Assembly (NCBI RefSeq): GCF_004217415.1
Contig: NZ_SHLI01000001.1
Location: 1,941,239-2,005,238, forward strand
Direction: 5' to 3'
Length of the DNA: 64,000 bases
Origin: Spiribacter vilamensis
GTDB lineage: Bacteria; Pseudomonadota; Gammaproteobacteria; Nitrococcales; Nitrococcaceae
Shown here one piece after another: positions 26,079 to 34,679 of this stretch. The position numbers were made by a program, and so were the translations under genes. The notes under the pieces were generated by a model. That model saw only the letters and a list, made by a program, of their open reading frames with translations, searched no databases and had not been told where the DNA came from. Position 1 is the stretch's first letter. Each line of letters begins with the position of its first letter.

Positions 26079-26930
26079 GTGTTCGAGTCGCAGGATCGGC
26101 CGACCGGGCTTAATCGTCGCCAGCAGGCGATGCTCGATCTGGTCCAGGCACAGGGGTTTGTCTCGGTGGAGGCGCTGGCGCAGCATTTCGCCGTGACCAG
26201 CCAGACCATTCGGCGCGATATCAATGCCCTGTGCGGTGCGGGGCTGCTGCGACGCTACCATGGCGGCGCCGGCCTGCCCTCCAGCGTCGAGAACGTGAAC
26301 TACCAGGCGCGACGCATCCTCCTGCCCGAAGCCAAGGCGCGGATCGGCAAGGCGATGGCCGCGCGCATCCCCGATAAGGCCTCGGTGTTCATTACCCTCG
26401 GCACGACCACCGAGGCGGTGGCGATGGCGCTGCGCGAGCACGAGGGGCTGCGGGTCATTACCAACAATCTCAACGTCGCCACCGTTCTGGCCGACAGCCC
26501 CGGCTGCGAGGTCATCGTGGCCGGTGGCGTGGTTCGTCAGCGAGATCGCGGCATCACCGGCGAGGCGACGATCGATTTCGTCAATCAGTTCAAGGTCGAC
26601 TATGCGGTTCTGGGCATTTCCGGGATCGAGGCCGATGGCACCCTGCTCGATTTCGATTACCACGAGGTCCGGGTCATACAGGCCATCCTGCGTAATGCAC
26701 GCTCGACGCTGCTCGGTGCCGATCACAGCAAGTTCGGCCGCAACGCGATGGTGCGTGTGGCGGACATCAGCGCCATTAACGAGCTCTACACCGATGCCGA
26801 ACCGCCCGCTTTTGTGCGCCGCGCCATGGCGGAGAACGGTGGCCGGCTGGTTGTGACCAACGCCGATAGTCATGCAGCCGGCGCACTTGACGCCTCCGGA
26901 CGCGGTGGTATGTTTGAAAGCGAACATTAG
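26079..26930 (+). CDS. glpR: DeoR-family repressor of glycerol genes, GlpR-like
   Basis: A 283-residue DeoR-family regulator. The N-terminal helix-turn-helix (about residues 15-60) reads [21 protein letters not shown], followed by the DeoR sensor domain with GTTTEAVA and [12 protein letters not shown] and the [13 protein letters not shown] phosphate-binding region. In the family, sn-glycerol 3-phosphate releases the repressor from DNA. I chose the GTG at 26079 because AGGAGGAG ends 4 bp before it; longer open frames overlap the divergent glpK. The last codons (MFESEH) are spelled by a GlpR-like operator. The tail of about 40 residues is a little longer than in E. coli GlpR. Confidence 0.93.
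   Translation: MFESQDRPTGLNRRQQAMLDLVQAQGFVSVEALAQHFAVTSQTIRRDINALCGAGLLRRYHGGAGLPSSVENVNYQARRILLPEAKARIGKAMAARIPDKASVFITLGTTTEAVAMALREHEGLRVITNNLNVATVLADSPGCEVIVAGGVVRQRDRGITGEATIDFVNQFKVDYAVLGISGIEADGTLLDFDYHEVRVIQAILRNARSTLLGADHSKFGRNAMVRVADISAINELYTDAEPPAFVRRAMAENGGRLVVTNADSHAAGALDASGRGGMFESEH
26910..26927. promoter_or_regulatory. GlpR-like operator upstream of glpD
   Basis: ATGTTTG, 4 nt, CGAACAT is a near-perfect 18-bp dyad that agrees with the known E. coli GlpR operator form (ATGTTCG...CGAACAT) at all but one base. It lies inside the last codons of glpR and 51 bp upstream of the glpD start, where it would control the glpD and transporter transcript. Confidence 0.7.
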
Positions 26931-26977
26931 AAGGCGGCAGTATAGCCGCCGACATTGGAAATGGAGGAGAGGGGCCT

Positions 26978-28507
26978 GTGGCTTCTGTAGATCAGCAGAC
27001 TGATCGCTACGACCTGGTGGTCGTCGGCGGCGGCATCAACGGGGCAGGCATCGCCCGCGACGCAGCAGGTCGCGGACTGCGCACGCTGCTCGTCGAGCAG
27101 GGCGATCTCGCCAACTACACATCTTCCGCCAGCACCAAGCTTGTCCACGGCGGGCTCCGCTACCTTGAACAGTACGAATTCAAGCTGGTCCGCAAAGCGC
27201 TCAAGGAGCGCGAAGTGCTGATGGGCATCGCCCCGCACATTATCTGGCCGCTCAACTTCGTCATGCCGCATGTGAAAGAGCTTCGGCCCGCGTGGATGAT
27301 CCGCATGGGCCTGTTCCTCTACGACAACCTTGGCGGCCGCAAGAAGTTGCCCGGCTCCAAGGGCCTCGACCTGCAGACGCATTACGCCGGCGCGCCGCTG
27401 AAGGACGGCCTCAAGAAAGGCTTCATGTACTCGGACTGCTGGGTGCAGGACTCCCGGCTCGTGGTGCTGAACTGCATGGATGTCGAGCAGCGCGGCGGCA
27501 AGGTGATGCCGCGGACCCGCTGCACCGGTGCCGAGCGCGGTAATGACGAGTGGAGCGTGCAGCTCACCGACACGGTGAGCGGTAATGTTCACAATGTTCG
27601 TTCGCGTTCGGTTGTGAACGCCGCCGGACCCTGGGTGGCGAAGTTCCTGGGCAGTGCGACCGAGGTCGATAACAAGAAGGATGTGCACCTGGTCAAGGGC
27701 AGCCACATCGTCGTGCCGAAGATGTTCGATCACGAAGACTCCTACCTCTTTCAGAACACCGACGGCCGCGTCATCTTCGCCATCCCCTACGAGCAGGATT
27801 TCACCCTGATCGGGACCACCGATGTCGCCTACGAGGGCAATCCGGCCGAGGCCACTGCGAGCCACGACGAGATCCAGTATCTCTGCGACGCCGTGAATCG
27901 CTATTTCGAGCAGGAAACCACCCCGAAGGACGTGGTTTGGACCTACTCTGGGGTTCGGGCGCTGTACGACGAATCGGACGAGTCCGACGTCTCCGCGGTC
28001 AGCCGTGACTACAGCCTCGATCTCGACGACAAGGCGGCACCGCTGCTGTCCGTGTTCGGCGGCAAGATCACCACCTATCGCACCCTCGCCCGCCAGGCGG
28101 TCGATCAGATCGCGCCGCTGCTCGGTGCTAGTATTGCCGACTGGACGGGTAACGAGGCGCTGCCGGGCGGCGACATTCCCGACGGCGACTTCGAGAGCTA
28201 TCTGGCGCAGCTGCGCCGCGAGCGGCCCTGGCTGCCGGAGGCGATGGCCTGGCGGCTGGTGCGCAACTACGGCACGCGGATCGAGACCATGCTGGGGGGC
28301 GCCCGGTCGCTCGACGACCTGGGCGAGCATTTCGGATCCGATTGTTATGAAGCCGAGCTCCGCTACCTGGCGGAGCATGAGTGGGCGATGACCGCCGACG
28401 ATGCCATCTGGCGGCGCAGCAAGCTGGGCCTGATGCTGGATGCCGAGCAGCGCGAGCGGGTGAACGCCTGGTATACGGGACAAGAGAAAAAGAGGGCAAC
28501 CGCGTAA
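26978..28507 (+). CDS. glpD: Aerobic glycerol-3-phosphate dehydrogenase
   Basis: A 509-residue FAD-dependent, membrane-associated enzyme that oxidises sn-glycerol 3-phosphate to DHAP and passes electrons to quinone. The FAD-binding loop VVGGGINGAGIARDAAGRG is at about residues 11-29, with SSASTKLVHGGLRYLEQYEF following. The middle carries IPYEQDFTLIGTTD and the C-terminal domain is helical. The GTG start follows GGAGGAGAGG. The stop overlaps the next gene (TAATG). A perfect dyad GTTCACAA-N17-TTGTGAAC lies inside the coding region at 27587-27619. Confidence 0.97.
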   Translation: MASVDQQTDRYDLVVVGGGINGAGIARDAAGRGLRTLLVEQGDLANYTSSASTKLVHGGLRYLEQYEFKLVRKALKEREVLMGIAPHIIWPLNFVMPHVKELRPAWMIRMGLFLYDNLGGRKKLPGSKGLDLQTHYAGAPLKDGLKKGFMYSDCWVQDSRLVVLNCMDVEQRGGKVMPRTRCTGAERGNDEWSVQLTDTVSGNVHNVRSRSVVNAAGPWVAKFLGSATEVDNKKDVHLVKGSHIVVPKMFDHEDSYLFQNTDGRVIFAIPYEQDFTLIGTTDVAYEGNPAEATASHDEIQYLCDAVNRYFEQETTPKDVVWTYSGVRALYDESDESDVSAVSRDYSLDLDDKAAPLLSVFGGKITTYRTLARQAVDQIAPLLGASIADWTGNEALPGGDIPDGDFESYLAQLRRERPWLPEAMAWRLVRNYGTRIETMLGGARSLDDLGEHFGSDCYEAELRYLAEHEWAMTADDAIWRRSKLGLMLDAEQRERVNAWYTGQEKKRATA

Positions 28508-29580
28508 TGAGTCTCGTCCTGGAGGGGGTTAATCGCACCGTTGGCAACGAGGCGCATCTGCAGGATGTGAACCTCACTTTCCAGCGCGGCGAATTCAACG
28601 TACTGCTCGGCCTCACCGAGGCCGGCAAAACAACAATGATGCGGATCATGGCGGGGCTCGATCGTCCGAATACCGGCCGCGTCATGGAGGATGGCCAGAA
28701 CATGACCCGGGTGCCGGTGCGCAAGCGCTCCGTGGGCATGGTCTACCAGCAGTTCATCAACTATCCGTCACTGACGGTCTACGACAACATCGCCTCGCCG
28801 CTGAAGCTGGCCAAGCTCTCCGACCAGGAAATCGAGCGGCGCGTGCGGACCGAGGCCGAGCGGCTGGGTATCGATCATCTCATCGACCGGCTGCCCTCCG
28901 AGCTGTCCGGGGGGCAGCAGCAGCGCTGCGCCATGGCGCGGGCGCTGGTGCGCGACGCCAAGCTGGTACTGCTCGACGAGCCGCTGGTCAACCTCGATTA
29001 CAAGCTTCGCGAGGGGCTGCGTTCGGAGTTGCGCAATCTCTTTGCCGACCGCGACACGGTGGTGGTCTATGCGACCACCGAGCCGGAAGAGGCGCTGGTG
29101 CTCGGCGGCAAGACCACCGTGCTCCATGAAGGGCGGATTATCCAGCATGGTCCGACTGCGCAGTGCTACCGGCATCCGGCCACTACCACCGTCACCCAGG
29201 TGTTTGCTGACCCGCCGATGAACCTCATGCCGGTGCGAATCGACGATGGCCGGATCAAGGTCGAGGGGCTGTTCGATCAGCCGCTGCCCGTGCATATGAC
29301 CGACCTGGCCCCCGCCGAATACACCATGGGCATTCGCCCGCACCATCTGTTCGTGACACCCGCCGATGATCGGGTGGTGATCCACGGAACGGTCGAGGTG
29401 GCCGAGGTGGCCGGCTCGGTGACCTATATCCATCTCGAGGTCAACGGCCACGACTGGGTCGTGGATGAGCGGGGAGTGCACACGGTTCATCCCGGCGAGA
29501 GTTTCGATATCCACGCCGACCTCAACCGGGCCTATGTATTCGACAGCGCGGACCAGTTGGTGGCCGCGCCAAAGCAGTAA
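28507..29580 (+). CDS. glpS: Glycerol ABC transporter ATP-binding protein 1 (GlpS-like)
   Basis: A 357-residue sugar-type ABC ATPase. Its P-loop is GLTEAGKT (residues 35-42), unusual in having Leu-Thr-Glu-Ala in place of the common Pro-Ser-Gly-Cys/Ser. Other motifs are normal: signature LSGGQQQR at 133-140, Walker B LVLLDEPL, and a C-terminal MalK-like regulatory domain from about residue 240. The paired second ATPase and two permeases downstream match the GlpSTPQV glycerol importer described in Rhizobium leguminosarum. Its ATG overlaps the glpD stop, so uptake and oxidation are translationally linked. Confidence 0.88.
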   Translation: MSLVLEGVNRTVGNEAHLQDVNLTFQRGEFNVLLGLTEAGKTTMMRIMAGLDRPNTGRVMEDGQNMTRVPVRKRSVGMVYQQFINYPSLTVYDNIASPLKLAKLSDQEIERRVRTEAERLGIDHLIDRLPSELSGGQQQRCAMARALVRDAKLVLLDEPLVNLDYKLREGLRSELRNLFADRDTVVVYATTEPEEALVLGGKTTVLHEGRIIQHGPTAQCYRHPATTTVTQVFADPPMNLMPVRIDDGRIKVEGLFDQPLPVHMTDLAPAEYTMGIRPHHLFVTPADDRVVIHGTVEVAEVAGSVTYIHLEVNGHDWVVDERGVHTVHPGESFDIHADLNRAYVFDSADQLVAAPKQ

Positions 29581-29594
29581 CGCGGATAAAAACA

Positions 29595-30665
29595 ATGGCG
29601 CGAATAGAACTCAATAACCTGGCGCATCAGTACGCACCCGGGGGGGAGTACGCCCTGCAGCCCATGCAGCATGTCTGGGAGGACGGCGGCGCCTACGCGC
29701 TCCTCGGCCCCTCCGGCTGCGGCAAGACAACGCTGCTGAACATCATCTCCGGACTGGTCCAGCCCTCCGAGGGCAAGGTCATGTTCGGCGAGCAGGATGT
29801 GACGACTCTCTCCCCCGAGCGCCGCAATATCGGCCAGGTTTTCCAGTTTCCGGTGATCTACGACACGATGACCGTCTACGATAACCTCGCCTTCCCGCTG
29901 CGCAATCGCGGCATGGACGAGACCTATATCCACGGTCGGGTGAACCATATCGCCGGGATGCTGGGGCTGGAGGACGTGCTCAAGCGGCGCGCCAACAACC
30001 TCACCGCCGATGCCAAGCAGAAGATCTCGCTCGGGCGCGGCCTGGTGCGCGAAGACGTCGGCGCGGTGCTTTTCGACGAGCCGCTGACCGTGATCGACCC
30101 GCATCTGAAATGGCAGCTGCGACGCAAGCTGCGGGAAATCCACGAGCAGCTCAACCTTACCCTGGTCTATGTCACCCATGACCAGACCGAGGCGCTGACC
30201 TTCGCCGACAAGGTGGTGGTCATGCTCGCCGGCCAGGTGTTGCAGGTGGGGACACCCCAGGCGCTCTTCGAGCGTCCCGAGCACACCTTCGTGGGCTATT
30301 TCATCGGCAGCCCCGGCATGAACTTCTTCGACTGCGAAGTGGATGGCAACGAAGCCCTCGTGGGCGAAGAACGCGTCCAGGTTGATCCGGCCATGGCCGA
30401 GGCGGCTCGCAACGCCGGCGGTCGACTGCAGCTCGGCATCCGGCCGGGGCTCATCCGGCCCGCCGGCGCGGACGAGACCGGGCACCGGGTCAAGGTCGAC
30501 AAGATCGAGGACCTGGGTGACTACGAGCTGGTGACCGGGCATTTCGGCGGCCATGAAGTCCATGTGCGGCTGGATGAAACCACAAAAATCGATAGCGACG
30601 GTCTGCGGGTGGTGTTCCCCGTCGATAACGTGCTGCTGTATTCCGACGACAGGCTCGTCGGCTAA
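29595..30665 (+). CDS. glpT: Glycerol ABC transporter ATP-binding protein 2 (GlpT-like)
   Basis: A 356-residue ABC ATPase that would form a heterodimer with the preceding protein. Walker A is normal (GPSGCGKTT, residues 38-46), but the signature is NLTADAKQK (135-143) instead of LSGGQ. Walker B reads AVLFDEPL, followed by TQ switch-histidine context VTHDQTEALT and a MalK-like C-terminal domain. With one unusual P-loop and one unusual signature, the two ATPase sites of the dimer would differ. The name refers to the ABC family, not to the E. coli glycerol-phosphate antiporter GlpT. Confidence 0.88.
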   Translation: MARIELNNLAHQYAPGGEYALQPMQHVWEDGGAYALLGPSGCGKTTLLNIISGLVQPSEGKVMFGEQDVTTLSPERRNIGQVFQFPVIYDTMTVYDNLAFPLRNRGMDETYIHGRVNHIAGMLGLEDVLKRRANNLTADAKQKISLGRGLVREDVGAVLFDEPLTVIDPHLKWQLRRKLREIHEQLNLTLVYVTHDQTEALTFADKVVVMLAGQVLQVGTPQALFERPEHTFVGYFIGSPGMNFFDCEVDGNEALVGEERVQVDPAMAEAARNAGGRLQLGIRPGLIRPAGADETGHRVKVDKIEDLGDYELVTGHFGGHEVHVRLDETTKIDSDGLRVVFPVDNVLLYSDDRLVG

Positions 30666-30676
30666 GGGGAGGAAAC

Positions 30677-31543
30677 GTGGAAAAGCGTGAATACCAATGG
30701 GCATGGCTGATGGTCCTGCCAGTGGTGCTGGTGGTCGCGTTCAGCGCCATCATGCCGCTCATGACCGTCGTCAACTACTCGCTGCAGGACATCTTCGGCC
30801 CGAATTCCCGTTTCTTCGTGGGGACCGACTGGTTTACCGAGGTGCTGCGAGACCCGGCGCTGCAGGGGGCGCTGGTCCGGCAATTCATATTCTCGACCGC
30901 GGTGCTGCTCATCCAGATCCCGCTGGGCGTGGGCCTGGCGCTCTGCATGCCCAAAAAGGGACCCTGGGTGTCGGTGTCGCTGGTGCTCCTGGCGCTCCCG
31001 CTGCTGGTGCCGTGGAACGTGGTGGGTACGATCTGGCAGGTGTTTGCCCGGCCCGACGTCGGCTTCGCCGGCGTGCTGCTCAACAGCATCGGCTTCGACT
31101 ATAACTATACCGGCGATTCGCTGGACGCCTGGCTGACGGTGCTGGTCATGGACGTCTGGCACTGGACGTCGCTGGTGATCCTGCTCTGCTATGCAGGCCT
31201 GCAAGCGATCCCGGACGCGTTCTACCAGGCGGCGCGCATCGACGGGGCATCGCGCTGGGCGGTATTCCGCTTCATCGAGTTGCCGAAGCTCAAGGGCGTG
31301 CTCCTGATCGCGGTGCTGCTGCGCTTCATCTTCAGCTTCCGGATCTACGCCGAGCCGTTCGTGTTGACGGGGGGCGGACCGGGTAACTCCACCACGTTCC
31401 TGAGTCAGAGCCTCGCCACGATGGCGGTGGGTCAGTTCGACCTGGGACCGGCGGCAGCGTTCTCCCTGGTCTACTTCCTGATCATTCTGCTGTTCAGCTA
31501 CGTGTTCTATCTGACCATCCTCAACATGGACCGGGAGGGCTGA
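30677..31543 (+). CDS. glpP: Glycerol ABC transporter permease 1 (GlpP-like)
   Basis: A 288-residue inner-membrane permease with six predicted helices. The ABC permease coupling (EAA) loop is seen around ALQAIPDAFYQAARIDGASRW (about residues 177-197 region), which docks onto the ATPases. The family is the MalF/UgpA-like sugar permease family. The GTG start follows GGGGAGGAAAC. It lies 11 bp after the second ATPase gene and 3 bp before the second permease. Confidence 0.9.
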   Translation: MEKREYQWAWLMVLPVVLVVAFSAIMPLMTVVNYSLQDIFGPNSRFFVGTDWFTEVLRDPALQGALVRQFIFSTAVLLIQIPLGVGLALCMPKKGPWVSVSLVLLALPLLVPWNVVGTIWQVFARPDVGFAGVLLNSIGFDYNYTGDSLDAWLTVLVMDVWHWTSLVILLCYAGLQAIPDAFYQAARIDGASRWAVFRFIELPKLKGVLLIAVLLRFIFSFRIYAEPFVLTGGGPGNSTTFLSQSLATMAVGQFDLGPAAAFSLVYFLIILLFSYVFYLTILNMDREG

Positions 31544-31546
31544 GCC

Positions 31547-32350
<804 letters not shown>

Positions 32351-32368
32351 ATTTGGAGTGACAACGAT

Positions 32369-32668
32369 ATGATGAGCGAAGAATCGGGTTTCAGTCTGGC
32401 GTGGATGGCCTGGACACAGCCGGTCGCCATTTTCTTCATCGCTATCGCGTTGATGCTGGTGGTGTTTGGCGTGCTGCAGTTCGTGATGCCGACTTATGAG
32501 CGGCGGGGCTTTCTGCCCGTGCCGACCACCCGCGGCGACCGGCTGTTCATGAGCCTGCTGGGTTCCGCCTTTATCCATCTCATCTGGCTGGCGTTTTCGG
32601 ACGCGAGCCTTTTGTTCGCCTCAGGCATCTCGGTTGTTTATGCAGCGGTGATGCTACGCTGGGGCTAA
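32369..32668 (+). CDS. DUF2160 small membrane protein of the glycerol transporter
   Basis: A 99-residue protein with about three hydrophobic segments and the family phrases LAWMAWTQPVAIFFI and RRGFLPVPTTRGDRLF. DUF2160 proteins are found almost exclusively between the GlpQ-like permease and the binding protein of this cassette, which supports a role in the glycerol importer; its mechanism is unknown. Two consecutive ATGs (32369 and 32372) are possible starts. A strong hairpin begins right after its stop codon. Confidence 0.85.
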   Translation: MMSEESGFSLAWMAWTQPVAIFFIAIALMLVVFGVLQFVMPTYERRGFLPVPTTRGDRLFMSLLGSAFIHLIWLAFSDASLLFASGISVVYAAVMLRWG

Positions 32669-32669
32669 A

Positions 32670-32698
32670 GCGCCACCGCCCCGACAGGGGCGTGGCGC
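32670..32698 (+). promoter_or_regulatory. Stable hairpin between DUF2160 gene and glpV
   Basis: Arms GCGCCACCGCCCC (32670-32682) and GGGGCGTGGCGC (32687-32698) pair over 12 bp with one bulged C and a GACA loop. There is no T-run, so it is unlikely to be a strong terminator. It is well placed to shield the downstream mRNA from decay from its 5' side after processing, or to reduce read-through upstream. Confidence 0.65.
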
Positions 32699-32711
32699 AC
32701 GAAGCGGACAA

Positions 32712-32730
32712 GCACGGGATAGTCCTGTGC
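32712..32730 (+). promoter_or_regulatory. Second hairpin upstream of glpV
   Basis: GCACGGGA, TAG, TCCTGTGC forms an 8-bp stem with one G-U pair and a 3-nt loop, 13 nt after the first hairpin and about 50 nt upstream of the glpV start. The tandem hairpins suggest mRNA processing or stabilisation of the binding-protein message. Confidence 0.55.
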
Positions 32731-32780
32731 CAATGTCCTTGAGTAACAGGGGAATCAATCCCTTCCAGGAGGAGAAAAGC

Positions 32781-34526
32781 ATGACAGAGCAGAAAAACGC
32801 CATGCGGCCTTTGACTGCGCTGGCGGTAGCTGCTGCCCTCGGTGTCGGCGGTCTGGGCAGTGCCCAGGCGGCCACCGATGAGCAGATGGCCGTCGCCGAG
32901 CAGTACCTTGACGAGTTCCAGCCGTCGACACTGACCCGCGAGGAGCAGCTCGAGCAGCTCGAGTGGTTCATCGACGCGGCGGAACCCTTCCGGGGCATGG
33001 ACGTCGACGTGGTCTCGGAGACCATCGCCACCCATGAGTACGAGTCGAACGTTCTGGCCGAGGCCTTTTCCGAGATTACGGGCATCAACTTGAACCACAA
33101 CCTGATCGGTGAGGGTGACGTGATCGAGGCGCTGCAGACCGAAATGCAGTCCGGCGAGAGCATCTACGATGGCTATATCAATGACGCCGATCTGATCGGT
33201 ACGCACTATCGGTACGGCCAGGTCATCCCGCTGTCGGATTACATGGAGGGTGAGGGCAGCGACGTGACGTCGCCCTATCTCGACCTCGATGATTTCATCG
33301 GTCTCGATGCGGTCACTGCCCCCGATGGCAAGATGTACCAGCTGCCGGACCAGCAGTTCGCCAACGTCTACTGGTTCCGCTATGACTGGTTCCAGCGCGA
33401 GGATCTCCAGGCGCAGTTCGAGGACATCTACGGCTACGAGCTGGGTGTGCCGGTGAACTGGTCGGCCTACGAGGACATCGCCGAGTTCTTTACCGAGAAC
33501 GTCGACGAGCTGGATGGCCGCGAGGTCTATGGTCACATGGACTACGGCAAGAAGGATCCGTCCCTCGGCTGGCGCTTCACTGACGCCTGGCTGTCCATGG
33601 CAGGTGCCGGTGACAAGGGACTGCCCAACGGCCTGCCGGTCGACGAGTGGGGCATTCGTGTCGAGGACTGCCACCCGGTGGGCTCCGACGTGACCCGCGG
33701 TGGTGCCGTCAACGGCCCGGCCGCCGTCTATGCATTGACCAAGTACATCGACTGGCTGGGTGACTATGCACCGCCGTCCGCGTCCGGCATGACCTTCTCC
33801 GAAGCGGGTCCCGTCCCGGCGCAGGGTCAGATCGCGCAGCAGATCTTCTGGTACACCGCCTTTACCGCCTCCATGGTCGAGGACGGCCTGCCGGTGGTGA
33901 ACGAGGACGGTACGCCGAAGTGGCGCATGGCACCTTCGCCCCATGGCCCGTACTGGGAAGAGGGCATGAAGGTCGGTTACCAGGACATCGGTTCCTGGAC
34001 GTTCTTCGAGCATGCCGACCCCGAGCGCCGCAAGGCCGCATGGCTGTATGCCCAGTTCGTGACCTCCAAGGTCGTGTCGCTGAAAAAGACCCACGAGGGT
34101 CTGACGCCGATCCGCGATTCGGACATCATGCATGAGTCGATGACGGAGCGGGCGCCGGAGCTCGGCGGTCTCGTCGAGTTCTATCGCAGCCCCGAGCGTG
34201 AGCTCTGGACGGATACGGGGACGAACGTGCCCGACTATCCGCGCCTGGCGCAGCTGTGGTGGTCCAACGTAGCCGCGGCGGTAACGGGTGAGACGACGCC
34301 GCAGGGCGCCATGGACAACCTCGCTTCCGAGCAGGATCGGGTCATGGAGCGCCTCGAGCGGGCCGGTGTGCAGGATCGCTGCGGACCGCGCCTGAACGAG
34401 GAGCGGAGCGCCGAGTACTGGTTCGACCAGCCGGGTGCGCCGAAGCCCCCGCTGGACAACGAGAAGCCGCAGGGCGAGACCGTGCCCTACGACGACCTCG
34501 TCGCCAGCTGGCGTGAGAGTATGTAA
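32781..34526 (+). CDS. glpV: Glycerol ABC transporter substrate-binding protein (GlpV-like)
   Basis: A 581-residue secreted binding protein, long for its type but usual for the GlpV group. The first 29 residues are a signal peptide (basic start, hydrophobic AVAAALGVGGLG, cleavage after AQA). The mature part is acidic and has many Trp and Tyr residues that could line a polyol pocket. The start is fixed by AGGAGGAG 6 bp before the ATG. It is the last gene of the unit, after two hairpins, which suits a protein needed in excess over the permeases. A strong terminator follows. Confidence 0.9.
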   Translation: MTEQKNAMRPLTALAVAAALGVGGLGSAQAATDEQMAVAEQYLDEFQPSTLTREEQLEQLEWFIDAAEPFRGMDVDVVSETIATHEYESNVLAEAFSEITGINLNHNLIGEGDVIEALQTEMQSGESIYDGYINDADLIGTHYRYGQVIPLSDYMEGEGSDVTSPYLDLDDFIGLDAVTAPDGKMYQLPDQQFANVYWFRYDWFQREDLQAQFEDIYGYELGVPVNWSAYEDIAEFFTENVDELDGREVYGHMDYGKKDPSLGWRFTDAWLSMAGAGDKGLPNGLPVDEWGIRVEDCHPVGSDVTRGGAVNGPAAVYALTKYIDWLGDYAPPSASGMTFSEAGPVPAQGQIAQQIFWYTAFTASMVEDGLPVVNEDGTPKWRMAPSPHGPYWEEGMKVGYQDIGSWTFFEHADPERRKAAWLYAQFVTSKVVSLKKTHEGLTPIRDSDIMHESMTERAPELGGLVEFYRSPERELWTDTGTNVPDYPRLAQLWWSNVAAAVTGETTPQGAMDNLASEQDRVMERLERAGVQDRCGPRLNEERSAEYWFDQPGAPKPPLDNEKPQGETVPYDDLVASWRESM

Positions 34527-34554
34527 GTCCGCTCGACACCGAGTCGGATGACGT

Positions 34555-34582
34555 AAAAGGGGCCTTCGGGCCCCTTTTTTTT
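34555..34582 (+). terminator. Intrinsic terminator of the glycerol operon
   Basis: AAAAGGGGCC, TTCG, GGCCCCTTTT forms a perfect 10-bp stem with a stable UUCG loop, followed by more T (run of eight). It lies 29 bp after the glpV stop and closes the transcript before copA. Confidence 0.95.
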
Positions 34583-34616
34583 GGTTAGTGCTATGGGATG
34601 CGCCCGGCTTATCGAT

Positions 34617-34647
34617 TTGACCGCCCCCCTAGGGGGAGGGGTACTCT
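34617..34647 (+). promoter_or_regulatory. copA promoter with G/C-tract dyad operator
   Basis: TTGACC (34617-34622) and TACTCT (34642-34647) are 19 bp apart, with the perfect core CCCCCTAGGGGG (34625-34636) in between, inside a wider ACC...GGT near-dyad (34620-34642). CsoR/RcnR-family proteins bind G/C-tract dyads, and a CsoR-family gene follows copA. The long spacer also resembles MerR/CueR-controlled promoters, so either regulator type could act here. Confidence 0.65.
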
Positions 34648-34679
34648 CGAGTTATTCAAGCTGATCAACCGAGGTTCCC

